Source: Atherix ibis (Eukaryota; Arthropoda; Insecta; Diptera; Athericidae). Taken from it: DNA of 64,000 nucleotides. The translations under genes and the position numbers were made by a program. Where the stretch lies: NCBI GenBank assembly GCA_958298945.1, contig OY282605.1:120524267-120588266 (forward strand), read 5' to 3'. Shown in pieces: positions 37,113-49,441 of the stretch (positions are counted from its first letter, which is position 1; each line of letters opens with the position of its first letter). Under the pieces are notes generated by a model, which saw nothing but the letters and a program-made list of their open reading frames with translations, searched no databases and was not told where the DNA came from.

Positions 37113-37642
37113 CTAAGTAAAGGCATTGAGTAATAATATATTGTATAAAGAGTTCCAATTAAGAGGAAAATGTTTGTATATAAAAATATCGCCCATCAAA
37201 GAGCATTGGCGTCCAGATTTGATTTTATCGAACGAATGATTTTGATGTATCTGTAACACTTCGTTAAAAAATGATTTGTTAATTTCTCTTCCCCACCTGT
37301 ACTTGTGCGTTTGCTTCCCCAACTGCTCGACTGACAATGTTGATTTATTTGTTGCCATGATTTTTCTTGATCTGTATAATGTTTCGGCAATTTTCGCTTC
37401 GTCGATTCCATTCGGGTATTTCCGATGTTAAAAAAACATGTCGCAAAGATAGGCCCATCGTCGAAAATATCGATAAAATCATTCAAATGATCGAAATAAA
37501 TCGGCATGTTAGCAGTCGTAGGAGCTAAAGATCGACCACAAAACAATTTCATCCATCTGAAATGAGTCACATACGAGAATATTGTATATTTGACCCAAAG
37601 CGGACAATCCGAACTATGGTAAATGAAGTCTTCCCCCCCCAA
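37113..37642 (-). other. unclassified minus-strand ORF region
   Basis: Two overlapping minus ORFs (148 codons at 37196-37642 and 81 codons at 37113-37358) lie in sequence less AT-rich than its flanks. The longer contains basic KRKLPKHYTDQEKSWQQINQ, suggesting a former protein-coding segment, perhaps from a transposon. No family is recognised. Confidence 0.3.
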
Positions 37643-37762
37643 CTCAACATCATATTTTGTAAATGATCGAGAAAAATCAACTTTGCTTGCGGTTTCTTTT
37701 GCTCGTACATTGGATACAATTATAAGTAATTGTAATTAACTCTTCACGAGGTATAAAAGATA

Positions 37763-38321
37763 CGGGGGTAGTTCCGGAAGTACCCGACCTGACGTATAAA
37801 TAGCGGTTGTTTTTTGAAAAAAACTACTATGGTCCAAAGTACAAACCTTATAAAGCTTAAATTTGAAGTTTGATGACGTTTCGTTGTTTGGTTTTTTGTT
37901 TGACAGCCATTAATATTGAACGCTGTCAGTGAATTTGAAAAAATTGATCATCATTATGTGTTTCAACTCTAGGGTAGTTTGCTTCTTCGTTTACAACAAT
38001 AAAATATTGTGTGGTAGAGTTTAAACGAGGCAGTACGAGCTCTTCCAAAACAAACATTACAGTAGTCGGCCAAATGAGGTGACCACACCAGAAATGCCGA
38101 AGATAATCCACAAAATGGTGTTCTGGTTGAAAAAATGGTTCAGTGGTAAAAGAAGTGTCAATTTGGAAGAGCTCGACGATACCTACTATAAAAAGGGTAT
38201 CGAAGCTGTTGATCGTCACTGGGAAAAGTATATCGAGTTAAAAGGAGGTTATGTTGAGAAATGAAAATCCAAATTTTTTGTGTTTTCTTTGTTAGGCCGG
38301 GTACTTCTGGAACTACCCTCG
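37763..38321. mobile_element. non-autonomous mariner derivative, 559 bp
   Basis: Inverted ends CGGGGGTAGTTCCGGAAGTA and its complement (three mismatches in 27), flanked by TA at 37761-37762 and 38322-38323. Inside, the + strand at 38100-38263 reads VDRHWEKYIELKGGYVEK, the usual C-terminal end of a mariner-type transposase. The rest of the coding region is deleted. This is a different family from the others in the window. Confidence 0.85.
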
Positions 38322-38323
38322 TA

Positions 38324-39215
38324 TTCTTATTTTTTCAATTCATCGAACCAACATCAACACAAGAATATGATCAGAATATCGTGATAGATTTGTTATTATC
38401 GGAATGTCTGGTTATGATATAGTGCATTGTATAAATAAGATTGTTTCATGAGTATGCATAGTAATTTAGCTTCTTCGTGTTTCGCACCTACTCGTATGTC
38501 ACGAATATTTATATTTCTTTCAACTGCACATAGGTTAATGCGATCGATTTTCATATTTCTGATCCACAATTTTTCTACGATTTCTGATATTTTTTTATTC
38601 GAAAAAAACGGAACAAAACATTTTCATATCTAAAAAGTTTTGTTATACGTTGTGGAACTCTTTATATTATATTATTACTCAATGGTAAAGGTAAACAGGT
38701 ATGCTATTATATCAAGCACGAAGCCATCCATATACAAGCATGACGATGAGTAAATATTAGTGAACGAACAGTGATGAATTTTATCAGAAATATCGATGAT
38801 CTTATAGACTAGAGACTGCACCACGCTGTGTAATATCAAATCCCAAATATAAAATTTCCAGCATTTTCAACACTGACCGGCATTATTAGAGTTTCCAATT
38901 TATTAACACCATTAATAGTAGGAGTAACTCCAATTTTCTCTTAAGTTTTATTTTTTATATAGTATTATCGACATGAGCTAGTGTATTTGATCGTCTTTAA
39001 GATGGTAATTTTCATTTATATTTTTACTGACCTTTTTTTTTATTATGTTCAGTTTGACAATTTCCAGTTTATGTAAATTTTGTTGTAATAGAGCACACTC
39101 TTCTTCCTAAATAGGCTTGTTTTTTTTTAATCTAATTTAGGAATTTTTTTCGAATCAATAATTGTGAAAAAAGGACAGAGAGAACATGTCCACCTTTTTT
39201 TTTATTTTGTTGTAA
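38324..39215. other. AT-rich non-coding DNA
   Basis: No recognised gene or element. Short ORFs lack domains. Confidence 0.45.
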
Positions 39216-39345
39216 GTTCTCTGAGACAAGAGCCAGAGGCCATTCTGTAGCGCCACGACTATGAGGTCATTTGGCATTTCCAGCTTCCCTAATGAAATTG
39301 GTCGATAGTAATTTGGAGGGAAAAGTTGGGCATTGTTAAATTTTG
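39216..39345 (-). repeat. dispersed repeat copy 2
   Basis: The complement of 39222-39280 matches 26031-26085 (GTCGTGGCGCTACAGAATGG shared). Extended similarity to 53689-53812 includes CTATCGACCA. The three copies suggest a decayed interspersed element whose class I cannot name. Confidence 0.65.
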
Positions 39346-39398
39346 TGGAGCCAATTAAGATGATAAAAAGAGGGCTTGATAAAATAATTGTTGAATCT

Positions 39399-40606
39399 AC
39401 AGGGTGGACCATTTAAAAGTTGCATTTTAAAAAGTAAATAAAAAAAAACATGTATATATTTTTTAATTTGTGGTTTTATTAGAAAGATTGAACCTTGAAA
39501 TTTCATTTAAATGATCGCCACGGCTGGCCTTACAGTACCTCCCATTCGCTCGACCCAATTTTTCAGTACATTTTCGATTGTCTGGGCCTGTATATCTTCA
39601 ATGGCAACTTTGATTTCGTGTTTCAAGGCCTCAATTGTCTCTGGATGGCTTGCGTTACAGAAAATAATCCAACGGACTCAAATCACAGTTTCGAGACGGC
39701 CAATTGACATCAGAATTTCGGCTGATTATTCTGTTTCCGAAAGCAGTGCCCAAAAGTTTGATTATTACGTCGGCTGTGTGGCAAGTGGCCCCGTCCTGTC
39801 GTCCATGCCATTCTCTTCAACTTTTGGAAACAAAAATTCGTTGAACATGCCACGATAGCGCTCACCATTGTCCGTAACGGCGACTCCTTCATCGTTTTCG
39901 AAGAAAAACGGGCCAATGATGCCTCCAGTCCAAAATCGGCTTTTCCATGGTGACGTATGGATTTTTTGAGCCCCTGATGCGACAATTTTGTTTGTTGACA
40001 TACCCACCGAGGTGGAAATGGGCCTCATCCGAAAAGATGATTTTTCGGTAAAAATGCTCATCTTCGGCCAATTGATCTTGAGCCCATTGGGCAAACCGAA
40101 AACTCATCGGATGGTCATGCGGCTTTAGTTGTTGGGACTAATTGAACTTTGTAAGCTTTCATACCGAGGTTTTTGTGCAAAATTCTCAACAGAGAAGTGC
40201 GAGAAATGTTCAATTCCTGAGAACGGTGACGAGTTGATGTTGATGTATGATCACGGACATTTTCAGCAACGGCGGCAATATTCTCGGTCGTACGTACTGT
40301 ATTAGAGCGGGAATGAGTTGCTTTGACAACCAACAAACCAGTTTCGCGATCTCGCTTCACGAATTTGTCCACAAGTTGACGTGATGGCATTCGATCATTG
40401 CTCATTTTTTTTTTTAAATTTCTCACAGTTTGGGTTGAAGACTTACCACTTTGGAAGTAAATTCTCAATATTTCCCAGTTTTCTTCAAGCGATTTCGTAA
40501 AATTCAGACTATCAACTAACAATCTGTCAATTCGTGATGACATTTAACACTCAAGTACTTCAAATAAATAGTGCTTCAAAATGCAACCGCTAGATGGACT
40601 ACCCTA
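39399..40606 (-). mobile_element. full-length DD41D-type Tc1/mariner element, 1208 bp
   Basis: Ends CAGGGTGGACCATTTAAAAG and (complement of right end) TAGGGTAGTCCATCTAGCGG share GGGT-G-CCAT and GTTGCATTTT. TA lies at 39397-39398 and 40607-40608. It carries a nearly complete but frameshifted transposase on the minus strand. It is the best-preserved member of this group in the window. Confidence 0.87.
39420..40543 (-). pseudogene. rosa/visitor-like transposase pseudogene
   Basis: A 142-codon N-terminal ORF (MSSRIDRLLVDSLNF at 40543) covers a helix-turn-helix region with RHRSQELNISRTSLLRILHK. A shifted frame then carries FSDEAHFHLGGYVNKQNCRI (first catalytic Asp), and a further one FFENDEGVAVTDNGERYRGM. 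The second Asp block is eroded: MDDRTGPLATQPT replaces the expected MDDIWFQQDGATCHT. The third-Asp block is not intact. The C-terminal half lies at 39420-39780 in broken frames. Confidence 0.87.
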
Positions 40607-40608
40607 TA

Positions 40609-41166
40609 AAAGCTCCACAATGGAAGGAGTTCTATTCAAAAAGAAATTCTGATCAGTTGGTTAGCAGGCGAGCAAATTTGGAATCACAATGAGAACCTAT
40701 CCCTCCAAACAGTCAGCCAATTCAACACCCAGGTTGCCAACATGACCTGGAACCCAATGAAATTTGATGTTTGAAAATGTCCATCTATTCTTCACAGTAC
40801 CTATTATACCAAAGGTGTAAATATTTCCTTAAGCAAATATCCACAAATTTTTCCAATTTAATTTCAATTCAAATTTGAAAATATTTTTGGGGTACTAAAG
40901 TAGTTGAGGATCTTGTATTAATAAAAGAGGATACAAATATTTAATGGATCATGAGGATCTTGTATGGAAAAAATTTTTAAATCCAGTTTCAGAATCTTCT
41001 GAACAACCGATTGTGTGGTTGAGGAGAGCGACGACTGATAGATGCAGATTGATCTTCTTTTTTTTAAACTTTTAAAATTTTTTTAATACTACGTGTATTT
41101 AACAAGAAATACTTTCGTTTTTATTTCACCAAAACCATATTATTAAATCTTAAGTTTATCAACTTA
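40609..41166. other. non-coding, no feature seen
   Basis: Short unique spacer between transposon copies. Confidence 0.4.
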
Positions 41167-41168
41167 TA

Positions 41169-41372
41169 CGAGGTATGTTCAAAAAGTATCGCGAATTTTA
41201 AATTTCAGCTGGTTACGTACACATATATTTGATTTTCGATTTTTTTTGTGGGGTTATGTTGGTACTCATGTCTCTCACTTATACCGACAAGTTCGGCCAT
41301 TTGCTTGTCCGTGTTTTGGCTCGCCTTCGATTTTTGCTCAATTTCGACCAAAAACAGCAGCTGTCAATTTAA
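41169..41372. mobile_element. long-TIR mariner family fragment
   Basis: Starts CGAGGTATGTTCAAAAAGTA after TA (41167-41168), follows the left arm with an internal gap, keeps the CAATTTCGACCAAAAACAGC junction and ends near the CAGCTGTCAA block. No right end. Confidence 0.8.
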
Positions 41373-41567
41373 AATTTTAAGTATTGCTCAAAAAATGTTT
41401 TTTTAAATGTAATTATTTTTTATTTTTTAAAATTCCGGAAATTTTAAATCTTTTCAATTTGCTGCTTTCGAATATTTAATATAACAACCCCCTTCGAACT
41501 GGTTGTTTGCACAATAAAAAGACTCCGAATTTCTTTCCACAGATATTGAGAGGGTGTTATATAAATA

Positions 41568-42452
41568 TAGGGTGTTACAAAAGGAGTGATATGATTTCTT
41601 TTCAGCAGAAAAACCCACTAAATTGTTAAGGAAATTCAAATGTTTTTTATTTAATGTGAAGTACAATCGATACAATTAAGTTCTGAATAAAACGTCATTC
41701 AAATGGCCTCCACGACTTCTTTTGCAGGAACGAATTCGATAAACCCAATTTTCGAGCACTTTTTCCACTAAATCAAATCGTATGTCTAAATAGCACGCTC
41801 AATGTTAACTTCTAAAGCTTGAAGAGAGTCTGGTTTTTATTGCTAAATACCAATGACTTCAAATAACCCCACAATGAATAGTCTAATGGTGTTAAATCAC
41901 AACTTCTTGGAGGCTATTCAATGTCACAATTTCTTGAAATAATCGAATTTCTAAACTTTTCTCGCAATAATTCGGTTGTTGCACGTGCTGTGTGGCACAT
42001 AGCCCCGTCTTGTTGGAACCAGATGTTGTCAAGATCAACTACTTCCAATTTCGGCCATAAAAAGTTGGTTATCATCGATCTATACCGCTCTCCATTGACA
42101 GTAACGGTGTTACCAGCTTCATTTCAGACAAAAAACCACACCAAACTGTCAATTTAGGTGAATGTAATGGGTGTTCATGTATAATTTGTGGATTTTCTTC
42201 GCACCAGAATCGACAGTTTTGTTTATTTACTGCACCACTCAGATGAAAGTGAGCGCACGAAAAGTTGCAATTGGTGAACGATTATTTTGATAATAAAATT
42301 GAATAATTTGTAAACGTTTTTCTTGCGTATATCTCTCAATGATGAAATTGTAAACATTACAGAATACAATGGAAAAAAAAGACAGATCATGACATATTAC
42401 AAATGGCCGAAACGTCACTTCGACATCATATCACTCTTATTGGAAAACCCTA
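41568..42452 (-). mobile_element. internally deleted DD41D-type element, 885 bp
   Basis: TIRs of about 33 bp (TAGGGTGTTACAAAAGGAGT at the left; TAGGGTTTTCCAATAAGAGT as complement of the right) share GAGTGATATGAT; TA flanks are present. On the minus strand the N-terminus (KRLQIIQFYYQNNRSP) is joined directly to HLSGAVNKQNCRFW of the first catalytic region, so the DNA-binding domain is mostly deleted. The C-terminus SRGGHLNDVLF is still readable near 41705. Confidence 0.87.
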
Positions 42453-42454
42453 TA

Positions 42455-43650
42455 TTTAAAAATTTTCTCCCTTAAAAAAACCACTAAAAAATAAAAAAAA
42501 TATTGCTTTTTGTTTTAACAAAAATTTTTCAACCAATAATCCTATTTGGTTGTTATATTAATAAAAATACGTTGAGAAAGAGGAAAAGAAGGGGTTAAGT
42601 GAAAGTAGGTTGTTCTATATATTTGTTAATATTATAAATATTAATTATTCTATTTTGTTTTAATGCCTCTGTCGTGTCGTGTCATCATTATCATCAATAG
42701 CGTCGTCATTGGTTTTGTGGGCCTTAACACGAAAACATTCAACTCGCTTCCACCTACTATGTATTACCTTACCCGCGTTCCCAATCGTCTGACATTATTC
42801 ATTCACTAACTAGCTATACAACAAAATTTAGCCTGAATTGCCTTGAAAGTTTGCCGCCAAATTTAGTTGAAAGCGTGTGTTAGTGCGTATCGATTTTTCT
42901 TTCAATTCAACTTCGTTATCTCTCTTTCTAGCATTCACACAAATTATTTCCTTACCTTACCTTAATAGTGGTGTGAGGCGTCGAGAAGTGCGTTTGAATT
43001 TTCCAACTGCCTCAAACTAGTAGCTTTTAAATTTTCTATAAGGTATTTTAATAAATTATTGGTTTTCCATTCTACTTTAATTTTGAAGAAATTGTTTAGA
43101 AAATTTCCAAATTGTCATAAGAAAAATTTATTTTTGTCCATAGTCAATTTTGTTAGCCACCGTGTTTGTGCTCGCTTCTATTTTAGTTGCAGCGCACTTT
43201 TTTCTCTTGTGTCGATCTCGTTCTCGTTCATTACACCAGACTCTGTCACTGATAGCGTGACGACGATGATTTATTTGATATCTCTATCTCTCTTCTTCTA
43301 TTATCATACTACTTTTCCATTTATCATATAAATATGGGATCCAACAATGAGAGAAAAAGATGGATGGAATCACACTCGATTGTTATTTATTTAGTGTACA
43401 CAGTATCGGTCAGTTTTCTAACTAATCTTACTCGATTGGGGCGTAAATTACATGATGTTTTTTTTGTAGCTTTTGTTTTTAATTATATTAAAACTGAAAG
43501 TTATCGTCAATGTTCTCTCTAAATCTTTGTTTCTCTGAATTTGTGCAATTGCCTTTTTTTTTACCAGATTTTTTTATCTCGTACACTGTTGGGCAAAAAT
43601 TAAATGTAAATAATAAAAAACAAACCAAAAAAAAAATTATACTAAACAAT
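42455..43650. other. non-coding, GC-richer patch 42660-43300
   Basis: Unique sequence. The patch with GTGTCGTGTCATCATTATCA near 42675 is less AT-rich than its surroundings and could hold regulatory DNA. The 90-codon ORF at 43059-43331 is Ser/Phe-rich without a domain and is not called. Confidence 0.4.
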
Positions 43651-43653
43651 ATA

Positions 43654-44388
43654 CGAGGTCTCTTCAAAAGTATCGCGAATTTTGAATTTCCGCGGGTTGG
43701 TGTATATTTGATTTTCGATTTTTTGTGGCGTTATGTTGGTACTCATGTCTCTCACTTATTCTGACAATTTCGGCCATTTTGAATTTTCAGTTAATTTTTG
43801 ACAGCTGCTTTGCTTGCAAAAGTTTTGGCTCTTCTTCAATTTTTACTCAATTTCGACCAAAAACAGCATCGCATTAACATTGCTAAGGAGCTGTTGGACT
43901 CTGTCCGCGGCGACCCAAATTTGCTCCAAAGGGTCATAATAGTTATGACGTGGAAACCAAACCTCAATCATCCCAATGGAAGCCGCCGCACGAGTCAAGA
44001 CCGAAAAAAGCACGCCAAGTTCGGTCGAATGTGAAGGTTTTGCTTACCGTTTCCTTCGATTAAAAAGGCGTGGTGCATCATGAGTTCTTGCCACAGGGTA
44101 GAACGGTTAATAAGAAATATTACCTGCAAGTTGCGCGAAGCAATCCGTCAGAAAAATGGCTTTTGCACCATGATAACGCCCCTGCGCAAGCAATAATGCC
44201 GCAGCCACCGTATTCTCCAGAGCTGATTCCCTGTGACTTTCTTGTTCCGGAAACAGATTCTTTGATCCATTTTTTGAAAACACGTGCAAGCAAAGCAACT
44301 GTCAAAGATTAACTGAACATTCAAAATGGACAAACTTGTCGGCATAACCGAAAATTCAAAATTCGTGATAATTTTTGAACGGACCTCG
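43654..44388 (+). mobile_element. long-TIR mariner family copy, 735 bp
   Basis: TA flanks (43652-43653, 44389-44390); left arm complete to about 43850, right arm partly deleted (about 44280-44388). Between them a + strand transposase fragment reads KQHRINIAKELLDSV, HHEFLPQGRTVNKKYYLQV, the second-Asp block HHDNAPAQA and PPYSPELIPCDF, where the expected Asp after SP is Glu. The N-terminal third is absent, as in the other copies. Confidence 0.88.
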
Positions 44389-44390
44389 TA

Positions 44391-45685
44391 CTTTACTATT
44401 GAAAGATTAATATTGAAAATAATTCCTTTTAACCTCAATTCAGATATGATACTTAAAAAAAAGTTTATCAATTTAATCTGTATTAAATGTGAATTTTCTT
44501 AAAAATCTTTGTCCTTCCTAAGAGAGAAATTTTGTAAATTACAACAGCTTTTAAATATATTTAAATAAATTTTTTTTGTCATTTTTTCCTAGTTTAAACG
44601 TACAAATAAAAATGGAAGCATTTTTATGTTTTCCTATTGAAGCGCTACTGACTGAGTTGTCCGCAACGTTCTAGAACATATTTCAATGTGAATTCAACTG
44701 CCCTCTAGTTACTATTCCACCAAAGAATTCACATTTTTAATACAAATGTTACTAGAAATTATCATAAAAATAAAATTCCAAAAATAAGGTTAATCTTCTA
44801 CGTTTGATTTGCAATTACAATTTCCATTTTAAATAAATTACGATTTATCTACGTAACCCGTACGGTATCATACATGGGACGCTTATCACCGCCACAGTCT
44901 GCCCTAGTGTAAATATGGGCAGACGGAACGCACACATAAAATGTCGTCTATACGCACAAATACCCAACACTGCCGTTGAACGAATGGATTTTTTCCATTT
45001 TCAGTATTTCATTCTCTTTCTCGCTCTCCTTCACATTCGTTGATCATATTTCCACTTCAGTCGGTTGCACAGCTTTAGCCCACATGTTGGCATATGTTTA
45101 AATAATTTAATTGAAGAATATACACTGTTGGCCATGTTTTGTGAGACGCTTGCATAAGTTTCATTTCAGAAAATTTCTTGTAAGAAAATAAATACGATAT
45201 TATTAATTATCTAATTTCAAATAAAACTGGAACATAAATAATATTTTTTCAATTTTCATTTTTTATCCACATAATAATTACTAATTTTATTAAAAATGAA
45301 ACTAAAGAGTTATGTAATTTGTGCTTCGGAAAGGGTAGTTAAATAAAACACACTACATAAAATTCAGATTACTATTAATATTTTGTTGTTGTATTATATC
45401 GTTTGGACCTTGTCATTATATATTTTAAATTAGATGATTCAAATGGACGTCACGAGATTACTCGGATTTTTTTGTGGTAATATTTGATGGTTTTTTGAAT
45501 ATTTCTGACTGTAAATCGGTAATTACTTTACCGAGTAAATCGGTTACTTTTTAAAATGCTTTAAAATCTGCGTAAATAGGATTTTTTTAGTAATTCCATA
45601 AGAAAAATTCAACAGTGAATTATTCCATAAGAAAAATTCAATTAGTCTTGAATTTACGCGTGCTGGGAAATGTTTGCCTTATCAA
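44391..45685. other. non-coding, unique
   Basis: AT-rich with a GC-richer patch at 44850-45080 (TACGGTATCATACATGGGAC). No gene or element recognised. Confidence 0.45.
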
Positions 45686-45689
45686 TTCA

Positions 45690-46015
45690 ATATTTATCAC
45701 TCGTGGCGAGATCTCATGGAAACTACTTATAATCCAGATTAAAATCTTTAAGTTCAGGCCAAAAAAAGTCGGTTATCATCGGGCCATAGCGCATAGAATT
45801 GACTCCAGCTGTCTCTTCTTCTTAATTTTTATGAAAACCTTTATACGGTTTAAAGAGACATCTTTAGACCAAAAAGCAAACCAGACACTTATGGTATTTT
45901 TTGAGCCTACAATGACTTTTCCACAGTCACTTGTGGGCTTTTAAGCCTACAATGACTTCTCCACAGTCACTTATTGACGTATTCACCTAGCAAGAAATGA
46001 GGCTTCATCCACAAT
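45690..46015 (-). pseudogene. DD41D-type transposase relic with internal duplication
   Basis: Reading minus from 46015, VDEASFLAR matches the first-Asp block (DEAHF) and RLFLA and SQFYALWPDDN match downstream parts of rosa/visitor-like transposases. A ~41-bp tandem duplication (GCCTACAATGACTT-TCCACA) at 45904-45978 repeats part of it. No termini found. Confidence 0.65.
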
Positions 46016-46192
46016 TGACTATCATAACCTGTTCTTAGGAAGAAATGATTATTTTTACAAATTTTTATTAAAATTGTGACAATTTGTCTAAAAAAAATCA
46101 AATTTGTTTTAGAAAGGGTTTTTTTTTAGTTTTACTTTAAAACTTTTTTAGTTTTACTTTGTTTTAGAAGGTTATTTTTTTTAATTTTACTA

Positions 46193-46226
46193 TAAATCAG
46201 CCCAAAATTGCTTTTGGGCTGATTTA
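46193..46226. repeat. perfect 15-bp inverted repeat, 4-nt loop
   Basis: Arms TAAATCAGCCCAAAA and complement around loop TTGC. Flanks are AT-rich non-coding DNA (46016-46810) with no other feature. Confidence 0.8.
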
Positions 46227-46812
46227 TTCGAAGGTTGGCAACAATTTCTTACGCTTTTATTTATATAAAAATTTAGAAAAATAAAAATCTACAGAAGATT
46301 TTAAATTATCATTTGTGTTTATTGGCTTGATATTATGAAATTTATTCTAAAAATTTTATGTTTTGTCGCAATAGATCTTAAAAGTTTTTAGACAAATTTT
46401 TGTATTCATCATAAAATTTTAGACGATTTTGCTAATCATTTTCCAGTTGATCTGACTAACTTTCAATTTTTTCTTAAACGTCTCGTTGTGAAAAATGTAT
46501 GAATTTATTTTTAAAAATTATTTTTTATTCTAAAAAATCATCATAGCCAAAATAATAAAAATTAAAAACTTTTTTGGTAGAAATTTTCAACACAAAAATT
46601 TTTTTATAACGGAAAAAATCCGTTGTTTTTTTTTCTTTAATTAAACTTTTAGCCAAAAAAAACTCTAGAAAAGGTGACAATTTCACTTTTATTTAAAAAA
46701 AATTAGTTTATTTTACTATAAAATAAAAAATAAACTAAACAAAAATTGATTTTTTCAGTTGTCACGAATTTTCCATAATACCTTAAATGCGAAACCAAGT
46801 TCATTATTTGAA

Positions 46813-47205
46813 CGAGGTCTGTTCAAAAAGTATCGCGAATTTTACTTATATTCGATTTTCGAATTTTTTGTGGCGTTATGTTGGTACTCATGTCTCTCAC
46901 TTATGCCATTTTGAATGCTCAGTTAATTTTTGACAGTTGCTTTGCTTGCACGTATTTTGGCTCGTCTTCGATTTTTGCCCATTTACGACCAAAAATAGCA
47001 TCGCTTTAAAATTACTAAGGACTCTGTCCGCGACGACCCAAATTTGCTCCAGAGGGTCAGAACTGGTGACGAATCATGGGTTTCTGGTTATGACGTGGAA
47101 ACCAAAGCTCAATCATCCCAATAGAAGATGCCACACGAGCCAAGACCGAAAAAAGCGCGCCAAGTTCGGTCGAATGTGAAGGTTCTGCTTACAGTTACAG
47201 ACAGT
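46813..47205 (+). mobile_element. long-TIR mariner family fragment
   Basis: Starts CGAGGTCTGTTCAAAAAGTA, with a shortened left arm, then the shared deletion junction, and a + strand fragment containing the first catalytic block in broken frames (RTGDESWVSG-like near 47060). It ends abruptly near 47205 without a right arm. Confidence 0.8.
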
Positions 47206-48455
47206 TTTCTTCCATTGCAAACAAAAATATTAGCAAATAAATTCTAATCAAAAAATATTCCATACAATTTTGTTGATTGTTAAATATTTTCCAATATATT
47301 TTTCTCTTTCTGTGTTTTTATAAAATTCTAAAAAAAAAAAACATAGCCAAATTAATAAAAATGAAAAAAATTATTTTGAAATTTTCAACACAAAATTTAA
47401 AAAAAAAAAATTTTTTATAACGGAAAAAATAATTTTTTTTTCTTTCTTTAATTAAACTTTTAGCCAAAAACTCTGAAAAAGTAACAATTTCACTTTTATT
47501 ATAAAAAATTAGTTTATTTTAGTTCAGAATAAAAAAATTACTTCCTTAGTTGTCAGATATAAAAAATTATCTTTCAAAATTTTAATAGGAATTTACCAAC
47601 AAAAATATTACCGATTCCATACAATTTTGTCGTAAACCCTAGTCCTTTTACAGCATTCAACGGTCAAAATAGTTTTTTTAATTTTTAAAATTCATATAGC
47701 AAAGATACAACCCAACATTATTAAGAAATGGTTTGAAACGATACTAATTTGTGTTTTTGTTACATGTTAAAAGAAAATATTATAAAGCTCTTCCTTGTTG
47801 AAGAAAGAAAAAAATAACCAATTAACAGTGTTTCTCAGAACTATACAATGAACATAATATAAGTCAATGTATTTGCTTGGATACCATCGGCGGCAGAAAG
47901 CAATTACAACACCAAAAAATGGAAAACTTATTTAGGTGATAAAAATTAATAGTGGTAGATAGTAATAAGTACAAACACATAAAAACAAATTAACATATTT
48001 TAATATTAATAGTCGTAAAATGTGTGTTTGGGCGCAAGCATATAAGACTTGTAATTGTATGAGCAAAGTTCACAATGAAAAGTCAGCCATTGCCACCGTC
48101 GTCGTCAGTAAAGCAGAAATTATTCTTCGGTCGGTCAGGTCCGCGCTTCGTATTACGAATTTGAATGGTTTTTAAATAAATAAAATTGTGTATACAGCAT
48201 GCAAGTGTGTGGGTGTGTAAATTTATTACATGTATATTGATATGGGAATGTGCTAATATATACATAAGCTTGTGTAGTCTTATGCATATATTGTTCGCGT
48301 GCTTAACATATTATTAAGTTTGTGTCTGATATGCTTTTTTTTTCTTCTTTCTACATATAATCACTTTTGTTCTGTTTTGTTCTCCCCAATTCAGTTCCGT
48401 CCCCTGCTTCGAAAATAAATTTTAATTTTCCATTCAAAATCAATCACGTAGAAGG
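47206..48455. other. non-coding, no gene seen
   Basis: AT-rich DNA; the 47330-47560 part resembles 46560-46740 (repeated words such as AACTTTTAGCCAAAAA), suggesting a local ~770-800 bp duplication that is now diverged. 47870-48300 is unique. Confidence 0.45.
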
Positions 48456-48457
48456 TA

Positions 48458-49247
48458 CGAGGTCTGTTCAAAAAGTATCGCGAATTTTGAATTTCCGCGG
48501 TTTACGTATATTCGATTTTCGATTTTTTGTGGCGTTATGTTGGTATTCCTGTCTCTCACTTATACCGACAAGTTCGGCTATTTTATGTGTTCAGTTAATT
48601 TTTGACAGCTGCTTTGCTTGCAGCAAATTTTCGACCAAAAAACAGCATCGCTATGGAGCTGTTGGACTCTGTCCGCGACGACCCCCTTGCTCCAGAGGGT
48701 CATAACTGGTTTATGTTTATGACGTGGAAACCAATACTCAATCATCCCAATTGAAGCTTCCGCACGAGCCAAGACCGAAAAAAGTGCGCCAAGTTCGGTC
48801 GAATGTGAAGGTTTTGCTTACAGTTGTCTTCGATTGCAGGGTCGTGGTGCATCATGAGTTCTTGCCACAGGGTAGAACGGTCAATAAGGAATATTACCTG
48901 CATGTTATGCGCGAAACAATCCGCCAGAAACGCCCGATTTGTGGAAGAACAAAAATTGGCTTTTGCATCATGGTAACGCCCCTGCTCACGCATCGATGCT
49001 TGTGCGCGAATTTTTGGCCAAAAATAACACACTAATAATGCCGCAGCCACCGTTTTCTGATCCCCTGTGACTTTTGCTTGTTTCCGAAACAAATTCTTTG
49101 ATCCATTTTTTTGGAATGCTAAAACACGTGCAAGCAAAGCAGCTGTCAAAAATTAACTAAACATTCAAAATGGCCGAACTTGTCGGCATAAGTGAGAGAC
49201 ATGAGTATCAACATAACGCCACAACAAAAAAAATTTAAATCGAATAT
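48458..49247 (+). mobile_element. long-TIR mariner family copy, right end eroded
   Basis: TA at 48456-48457; left arm to about 48625; right arm 49121-49247 without its outermost ~40 bp. The internal + strand fragment reads VRSNVKVLLTVVFDCRVVVH, HEFLPQGRTVNKEYYLHVM and IRQKRP before frameshifts. Arms of ~130 bp still pair with each other. Confidence 0.87.
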
Positions 49248-49441
49248 AAGCTTGTATATTGTCTCCTTCAATATTTTACAAATTGTACCATCGTCACGTG
49301 CTTATAAAATAAAATAGGTTAATTCCTTTTTTCTAAATTTTTTTTTACAATTTTTTTTTTTTTTTTTTTTAAATTCTACTAAAATATATAATAAAAAAAA
49401 ATTAAAATAACCATTTTTATATTTTTCTTTTTATTTTACAG

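Noticed and set aside
39495..39858. + strand ORFs of 70 and 115 codons
   Set aside because: They are antisense shadows of the DD41D transposase relic on the minus strand.
41921..42157. + strand 78-codon ORF
   Set aside because: Antisense shadow of the transposase relic in the 41568-42452 element.
43059..43522. Ser/Phe-rich ORFs of 90 and 62 codons
   Set aside because: No recognisable domain, weak start context, composition similar to flanking non-coding DNA.
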